A stretch of 64,000 nt of DNA, taken from an uncultured Olsenella sp. (GTDB taxonomy: Bacteria > Actinomycetota > Coriobacteriia > Coriobacteriales > Atopobiaceae). The notes under the pieces are model-generated. The model ran no database searches, was not told the origin of the DNA, and saw only the letters and a program-made list of their open reading frames with translations. The DNA is taken from NCBI GenBank assembly GCA_949287905.1, contig CASEHX010000027.1, positions 38,277-102,276 of the forward strand, given 5' to 3'. Below are positions 1-9,816 of the stretch, piece by piece. The translations under genes were made by a program, and so were the position numbers. Numbering within the stretch: position 1 is the stretch's first letter; every line of letters begins with the position of its first letter.

Positions 1-48
1 CCCCGGCCAAAACCGGAGCCGCACACAGGGCGCTCTTCTCTCCCAGAG

Positions 49-1344
49 CTAGGCCTCCGGGCGGATGACCTCCACGCCGCCCATGTAGGGGCGCAGCGCC
101 TCCGGAACGGTCACGCTGCCGTCGGCGTTCTGGTAGTTCTCCAGAATCGCCGCCATCGTGCGGCCCACGGCCAGGCCGGAACCGTTGAGCGTGTGCACGA
201 GACGCGTGCCCTTGAACTCCGCCGGGTCCTTGTAGCGGATGTTGGCGCGACGCGCCTGGAAGTCCCAGCAGTTGGAGCAGGAGGAAATCTCCTTGTAGGC
301 GTTGTAGCTGGGCAGCCACACCTCGATGTCGTAGCACTTGGTGGCCGAGAAACCAATGTCGCCGGTGCAGAGGGTGACCACGTGGTAGGGCAGGCCCAGC
401 GCCTGGAGCACGGCCTCGGCCTCGGCGACCATGCTCTCGAGCTGGTTCATCGAGTCCTCGGGCTTGGCAAACTTGACCATCTCCACCTTGTCGAACTGGT
501 GCACGCGGATGATGCCGCGCGTGTCGCGACCGGCAGAGCCCGCCTCCTCGCGGAAGCACGGGGTGAACGCCGTGTACCACAGCGGCAGCTGGCTCGCGTC
601 CAGGATCTCGTCGCGGTGCAGGTTGGTGAGCATGACCTCGGCCGTGGGGATGAGGTACAGGTCGGGGTTCACGTGGTAGAGATCGTCCTCGAACTTGGGC
701 AGCTGGCCCGTGCCAAAGAGGGTCTCGCGGTTGGTGATGACGGGGAGCCACCACTCCTTGAAGCCGGCCTTGACGTGCATGTCGATCATGAAGCTGATGA
801 GGGCGCGCTCCATGCGGGCGCCAAGGCCGCCCAGCACGTAGAAGCGGGTTCCGGCGATCTTGACGCCGCGGTCAAAGTCGATGGTGCCCGTGGCGGGGCC
901 AAGGTCCCAGTGCGCCTTGGGCTCAAAGCCGTCAGCGGAGAAGTCGCGCGGGGTGCCCCAGCGGCGCACCTCGGGGTTGTCCGAGTCGTCCTTGCCGTAT
1001 GGCACGGACTCGTGCGGGATGTTGGGGATGGCCGCCACCAGGTCAAAGAGCTCCTGCTCGACCTCGGCGCGCTTGTCGTCGAGCTCGGCGATGCGCTCCT
1101 TGTTGGCGGCGACCTTGGCCTTTGCGGCCTCTGCCTCGTCCTTCTTGCCCTCGCGCATGAGCTGGCCGATCTCCTTGGAGACGGCGTTGCGCTCGGCCTG
1201 GAGCGTCTCGACCTCCACGATCACGGAACGACGCGCCTCGTCCAGCTCGAAGAACTTCTCGCGGTCCCAATGGGCGTTCTGGCGGGACTCGCACGCCTTG
1301 TCGACGGCGTCGGGGTTCTCGCGAACGAACTTGATGTCGAGCAT
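49..1344 (-). CDS. serS: Seryl-tRNA synthetase
   Basis: Cytosolic class II aminoacyl-tRNA synthetase that charges tRNA-Ser. The 431-residue length is normal. Residues about 30-100 form the charged Glu/Lys/Ala coiled-coil arm that binds the tRNA long arm. The catalytic core shows motif 2 ([20 protein letters not shown]) and motif 3 ([18 protein letters not shown]). The ATG at 1344 is chosen because the protein begins [14 protein letters not shown], the usual SerS start, with AGGAG just upstream; the frame stays open further upstream but that part has no SerS homology. It is divergent from the small membrane gene at 1445, and a palindromic promoter-like site lies between them. No T-box leader is visible in the short upstream gap. 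Confidence 0.97.
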   Translation of the reverse strand: MLDIKFVRENPDAVDKACESRQNAHWDREKFFELDEARRSVIVEVETLQAERNAVSKEIGQLMREGKKDEAEAAKAKVAANKERIAELDDKRAEVEQELFDLVAAIPNIPHESVPYGKDDSDNPEVRRWGTPRDFSADGFEPKAHWDLGPATGTIDFDRGVKIAGTRFYVLGGLGARMERALISFMIDMHVKAGFKEWWLPVITNRETLFGTGQLPKFEDDLYHVNPDLYLIPTAEVMLTNLHRDEILDASQLPLWYTAFTPCFREEAGSAGRDTRGIIRVHQFDKVEMVKFAKPEDSMNQLESMVAEAEAVLQALGLPYHVVTLCTGDIGFSATKCYDIEVWLPSYNAYKEISSCSNCWDFQARRANIRYKDPAEFKGTRLVHTLNGSGLAVGRTMAAILENYQNADGSVTVPEALRPYMGGVEVIRPEA

Positions 1345-1399
1345 GCTGGCTCCTAGCTTTGAATGCGTGCACTGCGCCGGCGCTTCCGCGACGGCCCTC

Positions 1400-1413
1400 C
1401 AAGTATATACTTG
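1400..1413. promoter_or_regulatory. Symmetric divergent promoter or operator
   Basis: CAAGTATATACTTG is a perfect 14-bp palindrome in the 100-bp gap between divergent serS and the small membrane gene. Because it is symmetric, a TATACT -10-like hexamer is presented on both strands (plus 1406-1411, minus 1407-1402). No good -35 is visible in either direction, so it could instead be an operator. Confidence 0.45.
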
Positions 1414-1444
1414 TGCGCGTGAATCGACGCGCCAGGGAGGCAGC

Positions 1445-1639
1445 ATGCAGGGGATCTCGGACTTCTTTACGTGGCTCTTCAGCGACAAGGTCGGTGTTCT
1501 CTGCCTCATTGTGGGCGGAATCGTCATCTGCCTGATCATCGCCATCCTCATGGAGCGCAAGACCAAGAAGCGCTACTTCAACCACGAGAAGTCCGAGAGC
1601 GACTGGGACCTCTTCGGCAGCGGCGAGGACGACGAGTAG
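1445..1639 (+). CDS. Small single-pass membrane protein, hypothetical
   Basis: A 64-residue protein whose start is set by AGGGAGG seven bases before the ATG. Residues about 17-36 ([20 protein letters not shown]) form one membrane helix, followed by a basic stop-transfer segment (ERKTKKR) and an acidic tail ending GSGEDDE. The basic segment after the helix predicts N-out/C-in topology. No family is recognised. It stands alone, divergent from serS, and the next 600 bases hold repeats and a tRNA on the other strand. The strong ribosome site and clear membrane helix argue that it is real. Confidence 0.7.
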   Translation: MQGISDFFTWLFSDKVGVLCLIVGGIVICLIIAILMERKTKKRYFNHEKSESDWDLFGSGEDDE

Positions 1640-1842
1640 CCCGGCGCGGCAACGGCGACAGGGCGGCACGGCGCGCTCCCGGCGCGGCAACGGCACGGCC
1701 CGCTCCCGGCGGCGCAGCACGACGGCATGACGGCCCGGCAACAGGGCGGCAACGGCGTGTTCCCGGCAACGGCCCGGCAACGGCGCGCTCCCGGCGACAG
1801 GGCGGCCCGGCGGCGGCGCTCCCCGCAAGAGGGCGGCCCGGC
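1640..1842. repeat. GC-rich imperfect repeat tract
   Basis: About 200 bases of degenerate low-complexity sequence built from GGCAACGGC, CCCGGC and GCGCTCCCGGCG words. GCGCTCCCGGCG recurs near 1672 and 1785, and CGGCAACGGC recurs many times. No ribosome site or convincing reading frame is present. It runs straight into an inverted-repeat element at 1844. Confidence 0.6.
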
Positions 1843-1843
1843 A

Positions 1844-1933
1844 AAATAACATACACTGGCGAGCGATACGATTAAACGTTTTTCTCGCCACCTGCATTTA
1901 TTATTATTTTAAGCGGCTCAGTGTATGCTATTT
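1844..1933. repeat. Inverted-repeat element, family A, copy 1
   Basis: A 90-bp intergenic element bounded by 15-nt inverted arms, AAATAACATACACTG (1844-1858) and CAGTGTATGCTATTT (1919-1933), with one mismatch. The interior is AT-rich. The same arms recur at 21226-21301 and 22531-22609, so this is a dispersed family rather than a chance hairpin. No coding potential. Confidence 0.75.
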
Positions 1934-1941
1934 CCGCGAGA

Positions 1942-1987
1942 CCGAGAAGAACGCCGAGAAGAACCTCGCGTCGATACCGAGAAGAAC
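1942..1987. repeat. Three tandem CCGAGAAGAAC repeats
   Basis: CCGAGAAGAAC occurs at 1942-1952, 1954-1964 and 1977-1987, directly beside element A copy 1. GAGAAGAAC or its complement GTTCTTCTC also occurs inside element A copies 2 and 3, in the 42-bp array near 12403 and at 28911, always between genes. Confidence 0.6.
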
Positions 1988-2024
1988 CTCGCATCGTCAC
2001 CGCCCAAACACCCCAACGCACATG

Positions 2025-2053
2025 AAAAAGGCCCCGGCGCTGCCGCCGGGGCC
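2025..2053 (-). terminator. Rho-independent terminator of tRNA-Leu
   Basis: Perfect 10-bp stem GGCCCCGGCG / CGCCGGGGCC (2030-2039 with 2044-2053), a 4-nt loop and five U residues on the minus strand (A run at 2025-2029), 10 bases after the tRNA CCA end. Confidence 0.9.
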
Positions 2054-2063
2054 TGATCAGTTA

Positions 2064-2150
2064 TGGTGCGGGCGAAAGGACTTGAACCTTCATGGAGTTG
2101 CCCCCATACGGACCTGAACCGTACGCGTCTGCCAATTCCGCCACGCCCGC
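2064..2150 (-). tRNA. tRNA-Leu (CAG)
   Basis: An 87-nt class II tRNA with encoded CCA. Acceptor GCGGGCG pairs with CGCCCGC, the anticodon loop is TTCAGGT (anticodon CAG), there is a long variable arm, and the T-arm contains GGTTCAAGTCC. A strong terminator follows. Confidence 0.97.
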
Positions 2151-2266
2151 GTGCTGGGATATCGTAACGCATCCGCCGCTCGCTGCCAAGTGTTTTCTCG
2201 GATCAGCCGCCTAGAGGTAGAATAGGAGGACACGGCCAAACGCAGCTGAATCGACGAGGAGGTGCC

Positions 2267-4039
2267 GTGAGCGAAACCCGTAACAAGGCTCGGGCGGTCA
2301 CGCCTATCCAGCTTCCGCAGGCAACTCACGACGAGATTCTCCTCCGTCGCTACCGCGTGCTCGAGCGCCGGGGGCACGGCGGCTTTGGCACGGTCTGCAC
2401 CTGCTGGGACACGCGCCTCCAGCGGCGCGTTGCGATAAAGCGCCTCCCCCTTGCGGTGGAGTGGGGGACCACGGCCGAGGAGGCGCTCGCCGAGGCGCGC
2501 ACGGCCTGCATGCTCAACCATCCCAACATCGTGACGGTCTACGACTTTGAGACAGACGGGGCCTTTGCCTATCTGGTGATGGAGCACGTCGACGGCCTCA
2601 ACCTCGAGGAGCTTCTCGCCCGCGTTGAGGGCGGCCGCCTCACGCCGGAGGAGTGCGCCCTCATTCTCCGCAGCGTTGCGAGCGCCCTCTCCTTTGCGCA
2701 CGAGAACCGCGTGCTGCACCTCGACATCAAGCCCACCAACATCATGGTCGATCGCCAGGGCACCGTTAAGCTGGCCGACTTTGGCATGTCCACGCTCGCC
2801 TCGGCCGCGGGATACGGCGGGGCGCGGGGCGGGACCGTGGGCTACATGCCGCCGGAGCAGATCATGGGCGAGATGGTGGACGAGCGGACGGACGTCTTCG
2901 CCCTCGCCACCGTTGTCTGGCAGGCACTCACCGGTACCAGCCCCTTCCTGGCGAGAAGCGCCGAGGACTCGCAGAAGAAGATCGAGCGCGGCCCGGAGCG
3001 CCTCCAGAAGTCCTGCCCGGGCCTTGACCCCGCCGTTGAGCAGGAGCTTCTCGCCGCGCTCTCGCCCTCGCCCGGACTGCGCCCGGCGGACGTCCTGGAG
3101 CTCTCGGACAGCCTCGTCCCCCTGCTCGGGGACACCGCCGACGGCGCGCGCTCCCTGAGGGACCTGGTTGTCCAGGCGGAGGACGACGAGGACGAATCGA
3201 ACGACATCAGACGCCCCGAGGAACCCCTCGCGCGCCTGGGCCTTCCCGAGGGGAGCCTCGCGCGGGCCGTCACCGCCCTTGCGTGCTTCCTGGCGCTTCG
3301 CCTGCTCATGCCCTTCGTCCTGCCCGAGAACGCCTCCGCGGCGACGGCCGGGATACCGCTCGCCTGCGCCTTCGTCTCCGCCGTATGGCCGCCGCTCGCG
3401 TCGCTGCTCGTGGGCGGGGCGCTCGCGGCCGCTCTCGCCCTCCAGCCGGCGGGCGAGAGCCCCCTCCTGACGGCGGGTGCCGTCGCGCTGGCAATCGTCA
3501 TCGTGGCGTGGTGGGTCCTCGTGGGAAGGAAGGACCGGCTCGCGTCGCTGTGCCTGCTGCTCCCCTGCTGCCTGCCCACCCCGGTCTCCGCGAGCGCGCC
3601 CTCCGCATACGCCCTCGACCCGGTTCCCGCCGCCGTCACGACCGCCGTGGCGTACCTGACGGGAAGCGTCTACCGCATAGCCGTGGCCAGCGCGTTTGAG
3701 CCCGCCCTGATCGCCGACTCGCTCGTCTCGGCGGCGACGAGCGTCTCGTTCTGGCTGCTGCTCGCGGGTGCCGTCATCGGCTCGGCGCTCGCCTCCTCGA
3801 TCGCCCTGCGCGGCTCCGTTGCCGCCGGGCTCGCCGGGCAGGTCCTTGCGTTTCTCTACGTTCTCGCAGCCTGCATTTTGGCTGCTAGCGTGAAAAATAG
3901 CGGGATATGGGGCGCGGTCGATTGGTCGACGGTCGTGCTTGCGTTACTCTTAGGTGTGCTTATGTGCGTAGCAACTGTCCTGAGGGGTCCCCTCTTCGAG
4001 GACCAAGAGGGAGAGGATCTAGATGAGTTTTCTGAGTGA
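2267..4039 (+). CDS. Membrane Ser/Thr protein kinase, non-RD type
   Basis: A 590-residue Hanks-type kinase starting at a GTG preceded by GAGGAGG. The kinase domain (about 27-285) has glycine loop GHGGFG, the VAIKRL lysine, catalytic loop HLDIKPTNIM, DFGMS and a PPEQ motif in place of APE. The catalytic loop reads HLD rather than HRD, so it is a non-RD kinase. Residues about 325-575 hold several hydrophobic segments forming a polytopic membrane domain unlike PASTA kinases, and the tail is acidic. It opens the plus-strand block and overlaps fhaA by 17 bases, implying coupled expression. It probably phosphorylates partners such as the FHA proteins downstream; its signal is unknown. Confidence 0.88.
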   Translation: MSETRNKARAVTPIQLPQATHDEILLRRYRVLERRGHGGFGTVCTCWDTRLQRRVAIKRLPLAVEWGTTAEEALAEARTACMLNHPNIVTVYDFETDGAFAYLVMEHVDGLNLEELLARVEGGRLTPEECALILRSVASALSFAHENRVLHLDIKPTNIMVDRQGTVKLADFGMSTLASAAGYGGARGGTVGYMPPEQIMGEMVDERTDVFALATVVWQALTGTSPFLARSAEDSQKKIERGPERLQKSCPGLDPAVEQELLAALSPSPGLRPADVLELSDSLVPLLGDTADGARSLRDLVVQAEDDEDESNDIRRPEEPLARLGLPEGSLARAVTALACFLALRLLMPFVLPENASAATAGIPLACAFVSAVWPPLASLLVGGALAAALALQPAGESPLLTAGAVALAIVIVAWWVLVGRKDRLASLCLLLPCCLPTPVSASAPSAYALDPVPAAVTTAVAYLTGSVYRIAVASAFEPALIADSLVSAATSVSFWLLLAGAVIGSALASSIALRGSVAAGLAGQVLAFLYVLAACILAASVKNSGIWGAVDWSTVVLALLLGVLMCVATVLRGPLFEDQEGEDLDEFSE

Positions 4040-5084
4040 CTTTGAGGCGCGCATCGGCTCCGTCTTTGGGGCCGCGCCACAGGGCTACACCGAGCCCTTT
4101 TCTTTCAAGAAGCTCGCCAAGCGCGCGGCGCGCGAGATGGAGAACGAGACGTACGAGATCGACGGCGTGGACACCGCGCCGGCCCTCTACACCATTCTCG
4201 TCTCTGCCGCCGACGACTCGCTCATGAGGCCTCTGTACGAGCAGATCACCTACGAGACCTCGGCGTTTGTCACCGCCCAGGCGCAGAAGAAGGGGTATGC
4301 CTTCGTGGGCAACCCGCTCGTGCGCTTCATGGTCGACCCGGGGCTCAAGTCTGGCAAGTTCGCGGTCTTTGCCGAGAACATCGACGCCGGGACGCTCTCC
4401 CGCCTCCGCGAGGAGGAGCGCGCGTTCCTCGCCGGCAACTCGAGCGCCGGAGGCGCCGCCGCACAGGTCCACCCCCGCGGCACGAGCGAGCCCACGCCCC
4501 GGACCCCCGTCCCCGCCCCGCGCGTTCCCGAGGACGACGGCCTCGACGTCATGCCGCCCGACATGCTCGACGCAGACGAGCCGGGCATTCCCGTGGCCGG
4601 CTCCTCCGAGTCGACTCCCATGCCCGTCGCGCTCGTCACGCCCGCGCCCGTCGTGTCTCCCGGCGAGACCCCCGGCTCCGTCCCCGTGCCGCAGACGCAG
4701 GGGCGCAACGTCCCGCTCGTCGACCCGCGCCGCGGGATCGGCAGCTTCCCCGCATCCGGCATTGCCGCCGGCGCGGCGGACGGCCCGCGCGTTGCCAGCT
4801 GCCTGCTCATCGACCGCACGAGCGGCCGCACCTACACGGCCACGGCCCCTGCCACGGTCATCGGGCGCGAGAGCTCCCAGGCAGGGATCGTCCTGCGCGA
4901 CCCCAACATCTCTCGTCGCCACGCCGAGCTCAGCTTTGACGGCCGCGACTGGTGCATCACCGACCTCGGCTCCACCAACGGCACGCTCGTGAATGACGTC
5001 GACGTGCGCTCCTGCACGCTCCGCGACGGCGACCTCATCACGCTCGGCCTCCTCAACCTTGAGTTCCGGGAGAACCCGCGATGA
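4023..5084 (+). CDS. fhaA: FhaA-like protein, DUF3662 and FHA domain
   Basis: A 353-residue phosphothreonine-binding adaptor. Residues 1-125 match the DUF3662 domain of mycobacterial FhaA. A Pro/Ala-rich linker covers about 140-260, and a C-terminal FHA domain about 265-350 with VIGR, the SRRH loop and GSTNGTLVN. In Mycobacterium FhaA binds phosphorylated cell-wall factors; the same role is inferred here from domain and locus. The ATG at 4023 lies inside the end of the kinase gene after GGGAGAGG, and the stop overlaps fhaB by four bases. No membrane segment is seen, so it should be cytosolic. Confidence 0.93.
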   Translation: MSFLSDFEARIGSVFGAAPQGYTEPFSFKKLAKRAAREMENETYEIDGVDTAPALYTILVSAADDSLMRPLYEQITYETSAFVTAQAQKKGYAFVGNPLVRFMVDPGLKSGKFAVFAENIDAGTLSRLREEERAFLAGNSSAGGAAAQVHPRGTSEPTPRTPVPAPRVPEDDGLDVMPPDMLDADEPGIPVAGSSESTPMPVALVTPAPVVSPGETPGSVPVPQTQGRNVPLVDPRRGIGSFPASGIAAGAADGPRVASCLLIDRTSGRTYTATAPATVIGRESSQAGIVLRDPNISRRHAELSFDGRDWCITDLGSTNGTLVNDVDVRSCTLRDGDLITLGLLNLEFRENPR

Positions 5085-5494
5085 TCGATCTTGTGCTTTT
5101 TGCGGGGCGAGTCCTTCTTGTCATCGTCCTCTACCTCTTTCTCTTCGCCGTCATGCGCACGGGCGTGGGCCTCGTGCGCGGCCAGCGCAGAGACGCCGCC
5201 ATCTGGGCAATCGACATCGAGAAGGGCACGCGCTCGCTCCGCGGGCTTCACGTTGACATCCTCGGGCCGGTCGTCATAGGCCGCTCCCCGTCCTCCGACG
5301 TCGTCATCGACGAGCCCTACGTCTCCTCCACGCACGCGCGCCTCGCGCTGCAGGGCCCCGCCCTCGTGCTCGAGGACCTCGGCTCCACCAACGGCACGCT
5401 CGTGAACGGTCACGTCATCGAGCAGCCCGTCACGCTTCGCGAAGGGGACGAGGTGCAGGTGGGCGACACCATCATGCGAGTGAGCCGCGGATGA
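5081..5494 (+). CDS. fhaB: FhaB-like membrane-anchored FHA protein
   Basis: A 137-residue protein with one N-terminal membrane helix (about 4-25, LVLFAGRVLLVIVLYLFLFA) and a C-terminal FHA domain (about 55-132) containing VIGRSPSSDVVI, the SSTHARL loop and GSTNGTLVNG. This is the layout of actinobacterial FhaB/FipA, a phosphothreonine reader linked to septal and elongation wall synthesis. ATGA overlaps join it to fhaA upstream and to the phosphatase gene downstream, so all three are translationally coupled. Confidence 0.93.
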   Translation: MIDLVLFAGRVLLVIVLYLFLFAVMRTGVGLVRGQRRDAAIWAIDIEKGTRSLRGLHVDILGPVVIGRSPSSDVVIDEPYVSSTHARLALQGPALVLEDLGSTNGTLVNGHVIEQPVTLREGDEVQVGDTIMRVSRG

Positions 5495-6756
5495 CGACCG
5501 CCGAGCTCCAGACGACCCAGGCCGCTGAGCCGACAAACGCCCCCGGACGCGCGGAGATGCCCGTCGAGGGGCGCGCCGGCGCGGACGCGGTCTCTGGGTC
5601 CAACGAGTTCATATCCTGGGCAGCCCGAAGCGACGTAGGCCTGGTTCGCGGCCACAACGAGGACTCCTTCCTCCTGCAGGCCCCGCTCTTCGTCGTCTCC
5701 GACGGCATGGGCGGCCACGCGGCAGGCGAGGTCGCCAGCTCCATCGCCGTGGAGACCATCGGCCAGCAGGCCCCGGGGACCGCGGACGACGTCCTTCTCG
5801 GCGCGGCGGTGGAATCCGCAAACGCGAACGTGATGTCGGCGGCCGAGCAGGGCATCGGCAAGCCCGGCATGGGCTGCACGGCAACCGCCGTCATCATCGA
5901 GAAGAGCCGCATGGCCGTGGCCCACGTCGGAGACTCCCGGGCCTACGTGCTTCGCCAGGGAACCCTCGTGCGGGTGACCCACGACCACTCCTACGTCGAG
6001 GAGCTCGTCGACTCCGGGCAGATAACGGCAGACGAGGCGCGGACCCACCCCTCGCGCTCGGTCATCACGCGCGCGCTCGGCTCCGACCCAGACATGTACG
6101 CCGACCACTTCTCGCTCGAGGTGGGAGACGGCGACCGCATCATCCTGTGCTCCGACGGCCTCTCCGGAATGATCGGCGACGGCCAGATCGAGTCCCTCGC
6201 GGTCTCGAGCGCAACGCCCCAGCAGGCCGCCGACAACCTCGTCGCCGCCGCGCTCACCGCCGGCGGGGCGGACAACGTCACCGTGGTCGTGATCGACGTC
6301 CTCGACGACGGCGTCGCCGAGGCGGCGCGCAAGAGGCTCCTTCGCCGCGCGGGGAGCATCTCCGCGATCATCCTCGGCGCCCTGGCCGCCGTGGTTCTCG
6401 TTGCCATGCTGTTCGTGCGCAGCGAGTGGTACCTCGGCGTCAACGGGACCACCGTCGGGCTCTACCGGGGCATCAACGGGGACTTCCTGGGCGTTCCCAT
6501 GAGCGAGCTCGTGGGAACCAGCGCCGTGGAGCTCTCTGACCTGCCCATCTCCGTTCAGGACCAGCTCGAGGCCGGCATCCGGGTAGACAGCGAGGAGGCG
6601 GGCCGCGCCGCGATCGACTCCTACCACGAGCAGATCAACGCCGAGAAGGACCGTGCGGCGGAGATAGCCGAGACGGCCCGCTCGGAGACGGACGAGGGCC
6701 AAGGCGGCAGTGCCGCCCAGGAGACGACGGAGACGAACGGAGGTGAGCAGCAGTGA
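5491..6756 (+). CDS. pstP: PP2C-family Ser/Thr phosphatase
   Basis: A 421-residue metal-dependent phosphatase expected to reverse phosphorylation by the two kinases of the block. The catalytic domain (about 45-275) has [40 protein letters not shown] and [12 protein letters not shown], which supply the Asp metal ligands. One membrane helix follows (about 290-310), then an extracellular segment and a Glu/Thr/Gln-rich tail. The N-terminal 40 residues are disordered. It starts at an ATGA overlap with fhaB and ends in a GTGA overlap with the SEDS/PBP fusion gene. Confidence 0.95.
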   Translation: MTTAELQTTQAAEPTNAPGRAEMPVEGRAGADAVSGSNEFISWAARSDVGLVRGHNEDSFLLQAPLFVVSDGMGGHAAGEVASSIAVETIGQQAPGTADDVLLGAAVESANANVMSAAEQGIGKPGMGCTATAVIIEKSRMAVAHVGDSRAYVLRQGTLVRVTHDHSYVEELVDSGQITADEARTHPSRSVITRALGSDPDMYADHFSLEVGDGDRIILCSDGLSGMIGDGQIESLAVSSATPQQAADNLVAAALTAGGADNVTVVVIDVLDDGVAEAARKRLLRRAGSISAIILGALAAVVLVAMLFVRSEWYLGVNGTTVGLYRGINGDFLGVPMSELVGTSAVELSDLPISVQDQLEAGIRVDSEEAGRAAIDSYHEQINAEKDRAAEIAETARSETDEGQGGSAAQETTETNGGEQQ

Positions 6757-9716
6757 GAAGACGTAAGTACATGGGCGCCCAGACGCGCGCCGAGATGGAG
6801 GCCGTGGCCGCCGCAGTGCCCGCACCCGCCCGGGAGGCGAAGCGCGACGGCCACGGGCGCAGGAACACCGAGCTCTTCCTGCTCTGCCTCGCCGCGATCC
6901 CCGTGATACTCCTGTACGCCATGTACACGCTCAACTCGAACGTCCCGCTCAGCGTGTCGACGCTCGGGGTCCCCATCGGCCTGTTCGTGGCCTTTGCGGC
7001 GGCCCACGTGGCGATTCGCTTCCTGGCTCCCGGGGCGGACCCCGCGATACTGCCCATCGTGCTCACGCTCTCCGGCGTGGGCGTGACCTTCCTGACGAGG
7101 CTCTCTCCGGACGAGGCGGTCAGCCAGGTCGTCTGGCTGTTCCTCTCCGTGGCGGCAATGGTCGCCGTCCTGGCGCTCGTCAAGGACCTCGACGGGCTCG
7201 CCGACTACAAGTACACGCTCGGCATAGCCGGCGTCGTCCTTCTCGTGCTCCCCATGATCCTCGGAACCGAGGTCAACGGCTCCAAGCTGTGGATCGTCAT
7301 CGGCGGCTTCAGCTTCCAGCCCGGCGAGTTCGCCAAGATTCTCATCACCCTGTTCCTCGCCTTCTACCTCGCCACAAACCGCGAGGCGCTCTCGGCCTCG
7401 ATGCGCCAGGTGGGCCCCTTCAGGGTCCCCCGCATGAGGATGCTGCTCCCGCTCCTGGTCATGTGGGGCATCAGCCTGCTCGTCGTGGTCTTTGAGCGCG
7501 ACCTGGGCAGCGCCCTGCTCTTCTTCGCGTTCTTCGTGATCATGATCTACGTGGCCACGGGCCGGGTGAGCTACGTCGTAGTGAGCCTTCTGCTGCTCGC
7601 CGCCGGCGGCGTGGCCTGCTACTTCCTCTTCGGGCACGTCCAGAACCGCGTGAACATCTGGATCGACCCGTGGTCCGCGGCCACGAGCGGCGGCTACCAG
7701 ATCGTCCAGGGCCTCTACTCCCTTGCCGACGGCGGTCTCGTGGGAACGGGGATCGGAAAGGGCATGCCCACCGTCATCCCGTTCGTTCAGAGCGACTTCA
7801 TCTTTGCGGCGATCGGCGAGGAGATGGGTCTTCTCGGCGCGTCCGCGATCCTCATCCTGTTCCTGCTCTTCTGCGTGCGCGGACTCGTGACCGCGGCGCG
7901 CGCGAAGTCCGACTGCTCGGCCTTTGCGGCGGTCGGCCTCACCTGCTCCATCTCGTTCCAGGCCTTCGTCATCGTCGGAGGCGTCACCAAGCTCCTCCCG
8001 CTCACCGGCGTCACCCTCCCCTTCATGAGCCAGGGCGGCACGTCGCTTCTCGCGAGCTTTGTCGTCGTGGCCCTTCTCCTGCGCGCGGGAGACGAGGGCA
8101 CGGGCCGAGAAGCGCAGATGAGCAGCGCCACCGAGCGCAAGAGCACCCGCCGCGACCCCGTCCTCAACCTCGCCGGACAGGCTCAGGGCGGCCACGTGGC
8201 GGCCGTCGTCCACGGCAGCCACGCGCGCGGGAGCTTTGGCCTCGTCACGGAGGAGTCCGGCGTCCTCGGCCGCGTTGCCCTGGGGAAGCGCCTGACCTCG
8301 CTCATCTCGGTCTTCGCCCTTCTCTTTGCCGCGCTCGTGGCCAACCTCACCTACATCCAGCAGATTGATGCCGCACGCATCCAGAGCCTCCCGTCCAACA
8401 ACCACACGATCGCCAAGAGCGCCTACGTGCAGCGCGGCGCCATCATCTCCTCGGACGGGGTCACCCTCGCCGAGAGCGTGCAGCAGCCGGACGGCTCCTA
8501 TGTCCGCAGCTACCCGCAGGGGACGCTCGCGCGCCACACCGTGGGCTACATCTCCACCGAGTACGGCTCGGACGGCATCGAGGCGTCCATGAACGAGACC
8601 CTCACCGGCCACAAGGACTTCTCCAACTGGAGGAGCGCCCTGTACTCGCTCGCCGGGGTCTCGCAGCCGGGCTCCACCGTGCAGCTGACCATCAACTCGC
8701 AGATCCAGCGCGCCGCCGAGCGCGCCCTGGAGGGCAGGACGGGAGCGATCGTCGTTCTTGACCCCAGCACCGGCGCCGTTCTCGCAAAGGCGTCTAACCC
8801 CACCTACGACGTGGAGAACCTCGGAGAGATCATCTCGAGCGGAACCAACGGCGAGCTCGTGGACCGCTCGACCGACGCGCTCTATCCGCCCGGATCAACC
8901 TTCAAGGCCCTCACCCTCTCGGCGGCCCTCGACACGGGCGCGGCCTCGCTCGACGAGGTCATCGACGCCTCCGCGAAGATCGAGATCGGCGGCGGCGAGG
9001 TGACCAACATCAATGACGCCGACTACGGCGAGGTCTCGCTCCTCGACGCCTTCGCCGTCTCCTCGAACACCGCCTTCGCGCAGGTGGGCGACGCGGTCGG
9101 CCCCAACGCGCTCGTGAGCTACGCCAACGCCTTTGGCTACGGGCAGAACATCGGCATGGACTTTGAGTGCCAGACCTCCCTCATGCCCGACCCCGCCGAG
9201 ATGACGAGCTGGGAGACCGCATGGGCGGCCTGCGGGCAGCCCGTTGGCCAGCACGAGAGCCCGGCTGGCCCCCAGACCACGGTCATGCAGAACGCCCTTC
9301 TCGCCCAGACGATCGCCAACGACGGCATCGCCATGAACCCCTACGTGGTCGAGCACGTCCTCTCCCCCGAGGGCGTCGAGACCTTTTCCACCACGCCGCG
9401 CTCCCTCGGGCAGGCCATCTCCGGAGAGACCTCCGAGCAGGTGAAGCAGGCGATGCTCGAGGTCGTGGAGAACGGCACGGGCGTGAGCGCCCAGGTCTAC
9501 GGAACCCGCGTTGCCGGCAAGACCGGCACGGCGGAGGCCGGCGGCGACAACGTGAACTCGCTTTTCATCGGCTTTGCGCCGTACGACGAGCCAACGCTCG
9601 TCATCTCCGTGTGCGTCGAGGGCAACGGGGCCAACGTCGAGGGCCAGGCGGCGGCGATCGCCGGCCAGGTCCTTGAGGACAGCCTCCAGATCCAGGCATC
9701 GGGGGCGGCCAAGTGA
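6753..9716 (+). CDS. SEDS glycosyltransferase / class B PBP fusion
   Basis: A single 987-residue chain uniting both peptidoglycan polymerase partners. Residues about 40-455 are a RodA/FtsW-type SEDS protein with about ten membrane helices and the loop NIWIDPW carrying the essential Asp (D305). A cytosolic linker of about 60 residues leads to a new membrane helix (about 515-536) and an extracellular class B PBP. The transpeptidase shows SxxK (YPPGSTFK, S715), SSN (VSSNTAFA) and KTGT (K923). In most actinobacteria these are separate adjacent genes rodA and pbpA. No stop codon or frameshift separates them here. The GTG start overlaps the phosphatase stop. It should polymerise and cross-link wall, controlled by the kinase/phosphatase pair beside it. 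Confidence 0.93.
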   Translation: MRRRKYMGAQTRAEMEAVAAAVPAPAREAKRDGHGRRNTELFLLCLAAIPVILLYAMYTLNSNVPLSVSTLGVPIGLFVAFAAAHVAIRFLAPGADPAILPIVLTLSGVGVTFLTRLSPDEAVSQVVWLFLSVAAMVAVLALVKDLDGLADYKYTLGIAGVVLLVLPMILGTEVNGSKLWIVIGGFSFQPGEFAKILITLFLAFYLATNREALSASMRQVGPFRVPRMRMLLPLLVMWGISLLVVVFERDLGSALLFFAFFVIMIYVATGRVSYVVVSLLLLAAGGVACYFLFGHVQNRVNIWIDPWSAATSGGYQIVQGLYSLADGGLVGTGIGKGMPTVIPFVQSDFIFAAIGEEMGLLGASAILILFLLFCVRGLVTAARAKSDCSAFAAVGLTCSISFQAFVIVGGVTKLLPLTGVTLPFMSQGGTSLLASFVVVALLLRAGDEGTGREAQMSSATERKSTRRDPVLNLAGQAQGGHVAAVVHGSHARGSFGLVTEESGVLGRVALGKRLTSLISVFALLFAALVANLTYIQQIDAARIQSLPSNNHTIAKSAYVQRGAIISSDGVTLAESVQQPDGSYVRSYPQGTLARHTVGYISTEYGSDGIEASMNETLTGHKDFSNWRSALYSLAGVSQPGSTVQLTINSQIQRAAERALEGRTGAIVVLDPSTGAVLAKASNPTYDVENLGEIISSGTNGELVDRSTDALYPPGSTFKALTLSAALDTGAASLDEVIDASAKIEIGGGEVTNINDADYGEVSLLDAFAVSSNTAFAQVGDAVGPNALVSYANAFGYGQNIGMDFECQTSLMPDPAEMTSWETAWAACGQPVGQHESPAGPQTTVMQNALLAQTIANDGIAMNPYVVEHVLSPEGVETFSTTPRSLGQAISGETSEQVKQAMLEVVENGTGVSAQVYGTRVAGKTGTAEAGGDNVNSLFIGFAPYDEPTLVISVCVEGNGANVEGQAAAIAGQVLEDSLQIQASGAAK

Positions 9717-9816
9717 TGAGGATGACGACAACAGCGTCGGACAGCGCAAGGGCGCACGGATCCGACGGACAGCACATTGATTTGCGAACATGCTTCGCGT
9801 GGAGTGGGGAGTGAGT

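Noticed and set aside
1345..1444. T-box leader for serS
   Set aside because: Too short and without a T-box sequence or terminator pair.
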